Positions 26,486 through 34,878 of a stretch of 64,000 nt of DNA are shown here, one piece after another. The DNA lies in NCBI GenBank assembly GCA_004297555.1, contig SCSV01000286.1:44178-108177 (forward strand), read 5' to 3'. This DNA is from Salinibacterium sp. Lineage in GTDB: Bacteria > Actinomycetota > Actinomycetes > Actinomycetales > Microbacteriaceae. Position 1 is the stretch's first letter. Every line of letters starts with the position of its first letter. The position numbers were made by a program, and so were the translations under genes. The notes beneath the pieces were generated by a model. It did not search any database and was not told the origin of the DNA. It saw only the letters and a list, made by a program, of their open reading frames with translations.

Positions 26486-27067
26486 ATGCCGCCGAACCAA
26501 AACCCCTACTGCCCCGCGCCGGGGGAGCCGGCTCCTCCGGCAGGCCGTATCGCCTCCTTCCTCCAGGAGGCGCTCGACCTGTCGCCGGCCATCGTTCGCG
26601 GTGTCGGCGTCACGATGAGCGCGGCGCTCACCACGGCCACCACGACAGGCAGCTCGAAGTACAAGGTGCCGGCCGACCAGGAGCTGGTGGTGTTCGCACT
26701 GAGCGGCTTTCTCAAGTTCGCCGCGCTCAGCTCTGAGCCCACGGCCATCCTCGGGTGGCTGAACCTCGACCCGTCGGAGCGCTGGTTCGTGAAAAGCCAG
26801 AACTGCAACGTCGGGCTCAAGAACACCGACCGCTCACTCGATGTCTTCGATGGCGATGGCGTGGTTCCCATGTCTGCCATCACCCCTCCGGTGGGTACGC
26901 CCATGTACTGGCACCCTGAGGCACCGAACATCTTCAACGCGGGTCACACACTCCAGGCGACGTTCACCCTCGGAGACACGACGGCCGCTGTCGTGGGCAC
27001 GGCCGGCAACAGCACGACGTACGGGCTGCTGCTGACAGGCAACCTGATTCCGAACCGGAACCGCTGA
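26486..27067 (+). CDS. Candidate capsid protein 2 (193 aa, beta-rich)
   Basis: Alternating beta-like segments YKVPADQELVVFALSGFLKF...HTLQATFTLGD; follows candidate 1. Confidence 0.4.
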   Translation: MPPNQNPYCPAPGEPAPPAGRIASFLQEALDLSPAIVRGVGVTMSAALTTATTTGSSKYKVPADQELVVFALSGFLKFAALSSEPTAILGWLNLDPSERWFVKSQNCNVGLKNTDRSLDVFDGDGVVPMSAITPPVGTPMYWHPEAPNIFNAGHTLQATFTLGDTTAAVVGTAGNSTTYGLLLTGNLIPNRNR

Positions 27068-27078
27068 GAGGAGCACGT

Positions 27079-27762
27079 GTGGCCAACGGGCTCTCCATCA
27101 ACGGTGTCGTCCAGCCCGTAGGCTTCGGGCTGGGCAGTGTCGTGACGTGGTCGAGCGGCGGCGTGCCCAACACGTACATGAGCGTGTTTGCCACGCGAAC
27201 CGGATGGAAGTTCGATTCTGGCAACGCGGCGCTCAAGTCGCTATGCCAGGGAGAGCTGATTCCGCGCGTGGGGAGCCCGAGCGCGTTTGCCCCGGCGAAC
27301 ACCTGCGGCATCGATGGCTCGATGGCGTGCAACTACGGCTCACCGGAGAGCGCGCTCAGTGGGCTGGGTGGGTTGGGAGCTGCGTTCTGCACCCCGCTCA
27401 ACGATGCTCTTCGAGAGTTGCAGAACATCAAGGTGACGTCGTACGACCGCTTGAGCAGTGCTTCGCAGGCATCGCTCGATGCGGTACTCGAAGACCTCGG
27501 TGGCTTTGCGGTGTACGTGCCGTTCCTCGGCAATGAATGTGAGCGTCACACCGCCGAGGTTCGAGCGATGGTGCAGAGTCTACGTGGTGAGCTGGGTGCC
27601 GCTGCACCACCCCCGCTGCGCCCGGGCGTCGACGCGGGCGGTGAGCCGAGCGGTATGCAGACCTGGATGAAGGTCGCCATCGGCATCGGTATCGGTGCCG
27701 TTGCACTTGGTGCGCTCGGTTATTCGGCAGGGAACCTCGCGCGGCTTTTCAGGGGGCGCTGA
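27079..27762 (+). CDS. Tail-anchored virion-module protein
   Basis: C-terminal KVAIGIGIGAVALGALGYSAGNLARLFRGR. Confidence 0.6.
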   Translation: MANGLSINGVVQPVGFGLGSVVTWSSGGVPNTYMSVFATRTGWKFDSGNAALKSLCQGELIPRVGSPSAFAPANTCGIDGSMACNYGSPESALSGLGGLGAAFCTPLNDALRELQNIKVTSYDRLSSASQASLDAVLEDLGGFAVYVPFLGNECERHTAEVRAMVQSLRGELGAAAPPPLRPGVDAGGEPSGMQTWMKVAIGIGIGAVALGALGYSAGNLARLFRGR

Positions 27763-28733
27763 TGCGAAACCTCACCACCCTCGAGCGGCAGCTTCGCGAA
27801 GACGCCACTCTCGACGTCACCGCGCGACAGGCTGCACTCGTCGCCGTCGACGACATGATGCGCGCCGCGACGCGAGCCGGTGCTCTGCTCTCTCAGGCGC
27901 GCGTGGCGAACGTTGCAGCGGCCACCCATCCGAATTCTCCGGCTGCGCAGAACCGGGCAGCTCTAGCGCGTGCGGCGTACGAGGAGCGCACCAACGCGGA
28001 AGTCGCGAAGTACCGCGCCGTGTACGCGCTGCTCGCGGAGATGCACGGGCAGGAAGGCGTGGGTGCGTCGCAGATGGCGCAGCAGGCGATGGATGCCCAA
28101 GCGCAGCGTCCGTTCGTCGCGGCGGCGAAACACCACGGCAAGGTGCGCGACCTGATGCTGCAGGCGAGTGCTGCCGCTGGAAAAGCGCTCAAGATGGTGC
28201 CGCCCCTCCCGTACGACGTTGCGCCGATGGCTCGCATTGGGCCCGAGGCAAACGTCGCGCAGGGTCACTCTACTGAGCTGCTCGCGCAGCCTACCTTCGG
28301 CTGGCGACCGAAGAAGTACAGCGAGCTGATGGGCGACTTTTTCCCCATGAACTACCGGCTGGCCGCTGGTGCTCTGAGTGGGGTCCATGGCGTCTCTGTC
28401 GGCTCGCAGTTCGGAACCGCCGATGCGACGGCGAACATGCCGACCGGCGAGAGCTGGTGGAACTCGCTGCAGAAGGCCATCGGCTACGGCGCCAAGGCGG
28501 CTGGCGAGGCAGCGACCGCAGAGGGGCAGAAGAAGGCGGAGCAGGACCCCACCGGTGCCGGCGTGCTGCAGACTGGCGGCAACATCCTCAACGTCTTGTC
28601 CGCCATGCTGGGAGCTGGCGTCGACCAGGGGATGCAGCAGCCCACTCCGGCACAGACGGATTGGGGCAGCGTGGCACTGGTGGTGGGCGGGCTCGCGTTG
28701 GGCGGGTTCGCTTTGTGGAAGCTGACGCAGTGA
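27762..28733 (+). CDS. Tail-anchored virion-module protein
   Basis: C-terminal VALVVGGLALGGFALWKLTQ. Confidence 0.6.
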   Translation: MRNLTTLERQLREDATLDVTARQAALVAVDDMMRAATRAGALLSQARVANVAAATHPNSPAAQNRAALARAAYEERTNAEVAKYRAVYALLAEMHGQEGVGASQMAQQAMDAQAQRPFVAAAKHHGKVRDLMLQASAAAGKALKMVPPLPYDVAPMARIGPEANVAQGHSTELLAQPTFGWRPKKYSELMGDFFPMNYRLAAGALSGVHGVSVGSQFGTADATANMPTGESWWNSLQKAIGYGAKAAGEAATAEGQKKAEQDPTGAGVLQTGGNILNVLSAMLGAGVDQGMQQPTPAQTDWGSVALVVGGLALGGFALWKLTQ

Positions 28734-28751
28734 CGTGAAGGAGATGACCCG

Positions 28752-29258
28752 ATGCCCGGAATGACCGATTCCAACAACGTGCCGTGGTGGGCCCCGGGGC
28801 GCCCGCTCATCATCTCGGACCCGAACAAGCTGACGTACTTCGCGCGCGCGAATGCCGTCCGTGCAGGACTCACCGCGTCGGCCGCGCTGCACGGTGTGGC
28901 GGTCGGAGACGGAGAGTGGGCGAACCCGTTTCTCTCCGAGGACACGGCACCGGGAGACGACCGCGCGTTCACCAGCGCGATGTCGTTCTACAACCCGAGT
29001 GTCGACACCGGCGCGCGACAGGTGCCGATGGGAATCGCTGCCGGCTCGTTCCAGCAGAGCGCCGGCACTGTCGAGACGCCGTCGGGCGGGCGCACGCTCG
29101 ATACGTTCTTCAACTCGTTCAACAACTTCCTGCGGAGCCCGGCGCCGGGTCAGTACGGCCCCCAGCCGGTCGCTCAGCCGTCGCCCTGGCCCTGGGTGGT
29201 GGGTGCAGGCATCGCGGGAGTCGCGCTGCTGATATTGGCGAGGCGGCGGAGGAGCTGA
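28752..29258 (+). CDS. Tail-anchored virion-module protein
   Basis: C-terminal PWVVGAGIAGVALLILARRRRS. Confidence 0.6.
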   Translation: MPGMTDSNNVPWWAPGRPLIISDPNKLTYFARANAVRAGLTASAALHGVAVGDGEWANPFLSEDTAPGDDRAFTSAMSFYNPSVDTGARQVPMGIAAGSFQQSAGTVETPSGGRTLDTFFNSFNNFLRSPAPGQYGPQPVAQPSPWPWVVGAGIAGVALLILARRRRS

Positions 29259-29261
29259 GAG

Positions 29262-29471
29262 GTGCCGGCACCCAGACAGATTCCGTGGTGGCTCTGGGCC
29301 GCGTTCGGTGGCGCTGGCGTCCTCATGGCAAGTAAGGAACGAAGCATGAACGCGTGGAAAGTGGTCGGCATCGGTGCCGGAATTTACAGCGCGTACATGG
29401 TCAAGGAAACGCTCTCCGGTGCGGTTCGCGGCCTTAATGGCTGCACCACCTGCACTCCCCCGAACTGGTGA
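29262..29471 (+). CDS. Small membrane protein
   Basis: PWWLWAAFGGAGVLMAS, VVGIGAGIYSAYMV. Confidence 0.5.
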   Translation: MPAPRQIPWWLWAAFGGAGVLMASKERSMNAWKVVGIGAGIYSAYMVKETLSGAVRGLNGCTTCTPPNW

Positions 29472-29478
29472 CCCTCCA

Positions 29479-29682
29479 ATGATGCACAGAGCCAACCAGA
29501 ACGCGATGACCGAGGCCCAGGCGTCTCAGCTCTGCACCACGTACGGTGCCGAGTTTCGCGCCACGAAGGGCAACGTCGACTGGTGGAGGCTGCCCGACGG
29601 AACCTTCCTCGGTGTGAAGAAGTTGGGCAACGGGCTGGCGGAAGTCAGGCGCGTGAGCGCAGAGGCCTGCGGCTGCAGCTGA
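29479..29682 (+). CDS. Hypothetical small protein
   Basis: ORF between membrane protein and basic peptide genes. Confidence 0.4.
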   Translation: MMHRANQNAMTEAQASQLCTTYGAEFRATKGNVDWWRLPDGTFLGVKKLGNGLAEVRRVSAEACGCS

Positions 29683-29693
29683 AGGGAACGACG

Positions 29694-29852
29694 ATGATGA
29701 AGAGCGACACGCTGATGCACAAGAAAGGTAAGCGCAAGAAGGGCAAGCGCTACTGCCGGCGAAAGAAGTGCGCTCTGCGCATTCCCCTCATCGGCGTCTG
29801 CCTGTGGACGACCACAGTGAGAAAAAAGTGCCCGCGGAAGCGGAGGCGGTGA
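29694..29852 (+). CDS. Tiny Lys/Arg/Cys-rich protein with LMHKK motif
   Basis: MMKSDTLMHKKGKRKKGKRYCRRKK...CPRKRRR. Confidence 0.6.
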   Translation: MMKSDTLMHKKGKRKKGKRYCRRKKCALRIPLIGVCLWTTTVRKKCPRKRRR

Positions 29853-29856
29853 CGTC

Positions 29857-30600
29857 ATGATGTTCCCCAACTTCAACCCGTACACGTTCGCGCGGCTCTC
29901 TCCGCGCCAGCGGATGATGCAGCAGCTCGCGGGTCGGGGCTACGGCTCCTTCGGACTCGCCGAAGTGGCACAGGTCGGCCTCGGCTCAGTCTCGGTGCTT
30001 CGAGGCACGAGTCACCTGGGCTTCAACCCGGACGCGGTCATGAGCCAGATGCCGAGCGGCTCCAGTGTCGAGCCGTTGGCTGTCGACCAGATGGCTTACC
30101 TGTCTCCTCCTCCGGCGCCGGAGCCCAGCGGGACGATGCTGGTGGACAACGCATGCACAGGAGTGACGTGCCCGGCTGACCAGCAGTGCGACCCCGGTAC
30201 CGGACAGTGCGTGCCGAGTCGGGCTGTCGTCGAGGTGAGCGCGTTCAACCCGACTCCCGCGCGTTCTCCTTTTCCCACGTCGGTCGCAACCGAAGAGACC
30301 GCGCCCGAAGTGTCCACGCCGGACGTCTCAGCGGGGCCGAGCTACTCTCCCGGCACTTCGGTCAGCCCGGATGACGTCAGCCTCTACGAGCGCGGCGGCA
30401 ATGAGCCGTTTGTGTACACCGGCGGCAGCGGCGGAAGTGGAGAAGGTTCTGCGCCGCCTGCCGTGAAGCCGGCGACCGTGGCCCAACAGGCAGCTGCAGT
30501 TCTCAGCGAACGTCCCTCCACCGGTATTCCGTGGTGGGGCTACGCACTCGGTGCTGCAGCGGCCGGCTTCGCGCTCTACAAGCTCGGGGGACGCAAGTGA
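29857..30600 (+). CDS. Tail-anchored protein with Myxococcota-type Cys-rich module
   Basis: DNACTGVTCPADQQCDPGTGQCVPS; C-terminal IPWWGYALGAAAAGFALYKLGGRK. Confidence 0.65.
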   Translation: MMFPNFNPYTFARLSPRQRMMQQLAGRGYGSFGLAEVAQVGLGSVSVLRGTSHLGFNPDAVMSQMPSGSSVEPLAVDQMAYLSPPPAPEPSGTMLVDNACTGVTCPADQQCDPGTGQCVPSRAVVEVSAFNPTPARSPFPTSVATEETAPEVSTPDVSAGPSYSPGTSVSPDDVSLYERGGNEPFVYTGGSGGSGEGSAPPAVKPATVAQQAAAVLSERPSTGIPWWGYALGAAAAGFALYKLGGRK

Positions 30601-30893
30601 GGTATGTCGTGTCCGGCGACGGATTCGGGTTCACCCCATCCAACGTGATGGAGTTCATCCCGAAGCAGAGCACCGGCGCTGCGCTCGTCTCGGACACCTC
30701 GAGTCTCCCGGTGCTGCAGACCATCGAGGCCTTTCGCGCCAAGAACCCCATTCGGACCACGGTGCGGCAGGAACAGCAGCAGGAGCAAATGGGCGAGCCC
30801 AGCGACAACAAGCTCATCACGTTCGCATTGTGGGGGGCGGCAATCCTCGGTGGCGGTGGGCTTCTGCTGTACGCTTTGCTGAAGAGAAAGTGA
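30597..30893 (+). CDS. Tail-anchored virion-module protein
   Basis: C-terminal KLITFALWGAAILGGGGLLLYALLKRK; GTGA overlap start. Confidence 0.6.
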   Translation: MRYVVSGDGFGFTPSNVMEFIPKQSTGAALVSDTSSLPVLQTIEAFRAKNPIRTTVRQEQQQEQMGEPSDNKLITFALWGAAILGGGGLLLYALLKRK

Positions 30894-30900
30894 ACGCCGC

Positions 30901-31887
30901 ATGAACCTCTACGACCGGTTGAAGATGTCCCCGATGTCGGCCCGCTCGATGGCCGCCTCGGTTCTCGGCGTCAGCGCCCCGGGTGCAATCCCGCCGGCTG
31001 TGCCGGACGTCCAGTCGCTCTTTTCTCGCGGTTCGCTCGCGCGCAGCGTCGTCAACGCCTCGACGGACATGGACTACGTCCTCGGGCAATCCGGCGTTGG
31101 GCTGAATGGAGCGTCCGGCGCGTTCGGTACACGCTTCGGTGGGCTCGGGTTCCTTTCCGGTGGTCAGATTCCGGTGTTCGCCAGCTACACGATGAGCGAC
31201 TGCGCGCTGTCGAACTTCTACGACACGGCGAACTACAGCTGGCTCAAGGCCCACGGCACTGACGGCGGCTCTTCGTTCTTCGTGAACATCGACTACACCC
31301 CGCCGGACGGCTCGCTCAAGGAGAGGGCCACCAAGGGGTGGACCTACCTGAAGAACGAAGCCGACAGCGGCAACACTCACGCCCGTGCGGTGTTCGACCA
31401 GCTCGACAGCTCGATGAAGGTGTACATGGCCCAGGTCAGTGCGCTCGCGGATGCGCACGACGACCGACTGGGTTGCGGTCACGCGATGGCGCGCGGCTGG
31501 TCCGCTCAGCAGCAGCTCTGGGAAGGCTTCTCCGCCATCGTGAGCCTGATGAAGCAGTTCGCGAACGCTCCCGCTGGGGTGCCGCCTCTGATGGTGGAAG
31601 ATGGCCCCGCGACGGGGGGCTCCAACATGGACGCAGCCGACTCGCGCAGCAACGTCGACCCGCTGACGCAGTCGTACCTCACGCGCGCCAATCGCCTGCA
31701 GCAGGAAGAGGATGCTGCCGCGCAGCAGCTCATCCTGGACAAGCAACAGGAGCAGATGCAGCAGTTGCTCAAGCAACAGCAGTCCGCGGCGACAGCCGGA
31801 GGGGGTCTCCCGTCGTGGGCGCTTCCCGTTGGGGTCCTCGCCGCGGCTGGTGTGGCGGCGTTCGTGATTCTCCGCAAGAAGAGGTAA
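30901..31887 (+). CDS. Tail-anchored virion-module protein (328 aa)
   Basis: C-terminal WALPVGVLAAAGVAAFVILRKKR. Confidence 0.65.
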   Translation: MNLYDRLKMSPMSARSMAASVLGVSAPGAIPPAVPDVQSLFSRGSLARSVVNASTDMDYVLGQSGVGLNGASGAFGTRFGGLGFLSGGQIPVFASYTMSDCALSNFYDTANYSWLKAHGTDGGSSFFVNIDYTPPDGSLKERATKGWTYLKNEADSGNTHARAVFDQLDSSMKVYMAQVSALADAHDDRLGCGHAMARGWSAQQQLWEGFSAIVSLMKQFANAPAGVPPLMVEDGPATGGSNMDAADSRSNVDPLTQSYLTRANRLQQEEDAAAQQLILDKQQEQMQQLLKQQQSAATAGGGLPSWALPVGVLAAAGVAAFVILRKKR

Positions 31888-31897
31888 CGAGTTTTCG

Positions 31898-32545
31898 ATG
31901 TTCGGCCTTTCGCACCTGCAGCTCTCTCACACCGCGACCGCGATGGGCGGAGCCGTGCCGTTCCAGGGTGGCGGCGTGGGAGAGTTGCGCGAAGGCACGA
32001 TGGGGAGCGCGGTGAAGGAGCTGCAGAGCAAGCTCAACGTGCTGCAGTACGGACCGGTGGCCGTGGACGGGACTTTCGGCGCGAGCACCAAGCAGGCGCT
32101 GATGAACTTCCAGGCGACCGAGGGCATCGGCGGCACCCCGCCGTCTGGTGTTCTCGATGCCGAGACCGAGGCGCGGCTCAACCAGCGCATCTTGAACGTG
32201 AGCACCGGTGCAGGTGCAGGGGTGAATCCGCAGACCGGGTTGCCTGTGCAACCGACTCCCGCGCGACCCTGGTGGCAGACCGCACTGATGGTGGCCGGTG
32301 GTGTGGCCATCGCAGGTGGCGTCATCTATCTGTTGACGAGTGACGATTCCAAAGGCGGTTACAAGCGTGCCCTCAGCTCGCGCACTGTCGAGCACGACCC
32401 GAACGTGGCGACGAGGTTCAAGCGCGAGGTGAAGGCACACGGGAGCACGTTGCGCGGAGCGCACCGCGCGAAGTGTGACCGGGCGCCTTCCGAAAGCGCA
32501 TTCGATGAGGGCGAAGCGCTCTCTGCACCCGAGGTGACGTCATGA
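31898..32545 (+). CDS. Peptidoglycan-binding domain protein with TM segment
   Basis: VKELQSKLNVLQYGPVAVDGTFGASTKQALMNFQ; TALMVAGGVAIAGGVIYLL. Confidence 0.75.
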   Translation: MFGLSHLQLSHTATAMGGAVPFQGGGVGELREGTMGSAVKELQSKLNVLQYGPVAVDGTFGASTKQALMNFQATEGIGGTPPSGVLDAETEARLNQRILNVSTGAGAGVNPQTGLPVQPTPARPWWQTALMVAGGVAIAGGVIYLLTSDDSKGGYKRALSSRTVEHDPNVATRFKREVKAHGSTLRGAHRAKCDRAPSESAFDEGEALSAPEVTS

Positions 32546-32874
32546 TGGGCTACGTGCCACAGATTCTTCCCCAGTCGTACATCGAGACGCGCAGCTTCAG
32601 TGGGCTCGGTGACACGTACTCTCCGCCACCGCTGGTGCAGGCCAATGCTTCGACCGGAGGCTCCGGCGGCGGTGGGTTCCTGAACTTCGCCAGCAACCTC
32701 ATCGGGGGTGCGTTCGCGGCCGGAGCGCAGGGCTCGATGGAGTTCAACACGGCGGCCGCGCAGCTGGACGCTCAGCGCCTCGCCAACGAGCGCTCTCGCC
32801 GGTGGGCGGCGTTCGGGGCGGTAGCTGTTGGAATCGCCGGGCTGGCCGGAGTGGTGTACCTTCTGAGGAAGTGA
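32542..32874 (+). CDS. Tail-anchored virion-module protein
   Basis: C-terminal AAFGAVAVGIAGLAGVVYLLRK. Confidence 0.6.
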   Translation: MMGYVPQILPQSYIETRSFSGLGDTYSPPPLVQANASTGGSGGGGFLNFASNLIGGAFAAGAQGSMEFNTAAAQLDAQRLANERSRRWAAFGAVAVGIAGLAGVVYLLRK

Positions 32875-32885
32875 GCGCAGCTTTT

Positions 32886-33275
32886 ATGAACGGAAGATAC
32901 AACAGCATCGTCCTCTTCACTCCCCCGCGGCTCGCGGAGGAGCGGAAGACGTACTGGCCGGGCATGAGCCAGTACTCTCAGCCCGCTGTTGCCACGGGGC
33001 TCGGGGAGGTCACCGCCGTCGGGCCCAGCGGCAATACCGGGAACGACATCCTCGCGCAGCTGCACAACAACTTCGTCGACCTCATCGGTACCTTCACTGG
33101 GCAGAAGAGCCAGGAGAAGGCGCGTCAAGACGCGCTCTACCTCGCCCAACTCCAGCAGCAGCAGTACGCGTTCGAGGCGCAACAGCGCACCGAGGGGTGG
33201 AGTCGGGCGGCCCCTTGGCTCACCGTGGGCGGTGCGGTGGTGGCTGTGGCGGTGGTGATGGCGGCGCGAAAGTAG
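32886..33275 (+). CDS. Tail-anchored virion-module protein
   Basis: C-terminal APWLTVGGAVVAVAVVMAARK. Confidence 0.6.
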   Translation: MNGRYNSIVLFTPPRLAEERKTYWPGMSQYSQPAVATGLGEVTAVGPSGNTGNDILAQLHNNFVDLIGTFTGQKSQEKARQDALYLAQLQQQQYAFEAQQRTEGWSRAAPWLTVGGAVVAVAVVMAARK

Positions 33276-33294
33276 CGCGCAAGTAAAGGACTCC

Positions 33295-33666
33295 ATGGCG
33301 AACACCAAAGACAACGGACCTCAGGCTCAGGCGGCGGCGCTCTTCGGCAACGGCATTTCTTGGGTGCCGGGGCTCGGCTACGTCAGCGGTGCACAGGCGA
33401 ACGGCGGGGGGCGCCTCGGTGACGATGCCGCGGTGATGATGATTTCGGGCACCGGGCAGATGGGCAGCGAGGGCCGACAGGTCGCGGTGAACCCTCAGAC
33501 GGGAGTGGTGGAGTCGGTGAAGGGTGCCGGCTTCACGCTGCGCGCCGCGCTCACTCAGCCGGTTCGCATCGGTACCCTCGAGCTTCCGCTCTGGGCGTGG
33601 CTGCTCATCGGGGCCGGCGTGCTCAGCCTCGGCGCGTACTACATGCTGTTCCACAAGAAGAAGTGA
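33295..33666 (+). CDS. Tail-anchored virion-module protein
   Basis: C-terminal LWAWLLIGAGVLSLGAYYMLFHKKK. Confidence 0.6.
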   Translation: MANTKDNGPQAQAAALFGNGISWVPGLGYVSGAQANGGGRLGDDAAVMMISGTGQMGSEGRQVAVNPQTGVVESVKGAGFTLRAALTQPVRIGTLELPLWAWLLIGAGVLSLGAYYMLFHKKK

Positions 33667-33719
33667 GGGACGGGATGGGCCCGCTCTCGTAACGCAGTAC
33701 CGGAAAGAAGGTGAACGAG

Positions 33720-33821
33720 ATGAAGACCGAAGAGCTGATGCACAAGAAGAAGAAGCGCCGCTGCAAGAAGGGCGTCGTGAAGAGCGGGCCGCGCAAGGGC
33801 AAGTGCAAGACCCGTCGGTAG
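33720..33821 (+). CDS. Tiny basic protein (33 aa) with LMHKK motif
   Basis: MKTEELMHKKKKRRCKKGVVKSGPRKGKCKTRR. Confidence 0.6.
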   Translation: MKTEELMHKKKKRRCKKGVVKSGPRKGKCKTRR

Positions 33822-33867
33822 GTCTCCGGGCCCATCCACCTCGCCTCACCAAAGAAAGGAGACCGTC

Positions 33868-34032
33868 ATGGAAGAGCTGATGCACAGCAAGAAGAGAAGG
33901 AAGAAGAGCAGTGCAGGTCTGCGCAAGGCCCGCTGTGTTCGTTCCTGCCGTTCGGGCAAGCTGCGCGCTCGCCAGCCGAAGTCGAAGACGCTGGCCAAGT
34001 GCCGGCGACGCTGCCATGTGAAGGCGAAGTAG
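33868..34032 (+). CDS. Tiny basic Cys-containing protein (54 aa) with LMHSKK motif
   Basis: MEELMHSKKRRKKSSAGLRKARCVRSCRSGK... Confidence 0.6.
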   Translation: MEELMHSKKRRKKSSAGLRKARCVRSCRSGKLRARQPKSKTLAKCRRRCHVKAK

Positions 34033-34050
34033 CGAAGTAGCGAAAAACAG

Positions 34051-34083
34051 GCCCCGGCGCTAGTTCAGGTCGGGGCTTTTTCG
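34051..34083. terminator. Rho-independent terminator at end of rightward block
   Basis: GCCCCG-GCGCTAGTTCAGGT-CGGGGC-TTTTT. Confidence 0.75.
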
Positions 34084-34553
34084 TTTGCGGGCGCAGCCTT
34101 CAGCTCCGCGTTGTACTTCTCGAGCCACTCGGCAGCCTGCATCACCGCCTGGAACCGCTCGCGGGAGCCGTCAGCTCGGTCCGGGTGAAACAGCTTGGCC
34201 CTCTCGCGCTTCTTCTCGCGAATCAGCTCCGAGTCGACCGGCTTGCCGTACTTGCCGTCGATGCCGAGACAGCTGCAGGCAACCATGAACTGAACGGAGC
34301 TGATGCTCTCGCCGGTGCGTTTGGCGCGCTTGGTGACCTTCTCCTTCACCTTCTTCGCCGCGGTCGTCACTGCATCGGCACCGTCGCGCATCGCGTTTCG
34401 AACGTTGTGTCGCAGCTGCCGGCGCATGGTGGCCTTGCCCCGCGCGCTCATACCGGCCGCATCTCCGAGCCTCTCCGACAGCTCGGTCGCCGCGGTGCTC
34501 GACAGCGTGTCGATGAGGCCGGAGAGGAAGGAGGGCTTCTTCGGTGGTGGCAT
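34065..34553 (-). CDS. J-domain (DnaJ-like) protein
   Basis: ELIREKKRERAKLFHPDRADGSRERFQAVMQAAEWL. Confidence 0.5.
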   Translation of the reverse strand: MPPPKKPSFLSGLIDTLSSTAATELSERLGDAAGMSARGKATMRRQLRHNVRNAMRDGADAVTTAAKKVKEKVTKRAKRTGESISSVQFMVACSCLGIDGKYGKPVDSELIREKKRERAKLFHPDRADGSRERFQAVMQAAEWLEKYNAELKAAPANEKAPT

Positions 34554-34613
34554 GACTATCGGCGAAAGCTCTTCTTGTCTGTTGGAGTCAACGTAGGCAT
34601 GTTGTGGCTACGG

Positions 34614-34847
34614 CTACGGCTGCAGCTTGGAACGGTCGACGGCGTTCATCGCTTCGGCGCGCAAGAACGACGACACGCCGATGACCCTTCTCAGTGGGTC
34701 CTTGTCCTTGAGCCTCTCCACGTGCTTCTTGAGTCGTGCGTACTCCTCGCCGGAGAGGTACACGGTGATGAACGTCCGGCCGTCAGAGCTGCGTGAGGGC
34801 TTGGTGTTCTTGCTGCCGTTCTTCTTCTTCATCGGTGTAGCCTCCAT
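34614..34847 (-). CDS. Ribbon-helix-helix-like putative regulator
   Basis: RTFITVYLSGEEYARLKKHVERL; GTGACGTGTCAC site just upstream at 34860-34871. Confidence 0.5.
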   Translation of the reverse strand: MEATPMKKKNGSKNTKPSRSSDGRTFITVYLSGEEYARLKKHVERLKDKDPLRRVIGVSSFLRAEAMNAVDRSKLQP

Positions 34848-34859
34848 GCTGACTATTAT

Positions 34860-34871
34860 GTGACGTGTCAC
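34860..34871 (-). promoter_or_regulatory. GTGACGTGTCAC operator-like palindrome upstream of RHH gene
   Basis: Minus strand TTGACC-TTCTCGTGACACGTCA-CATAAT. Confidence 0.6.
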
Positions 34872-34878
34872 GAGAAGG

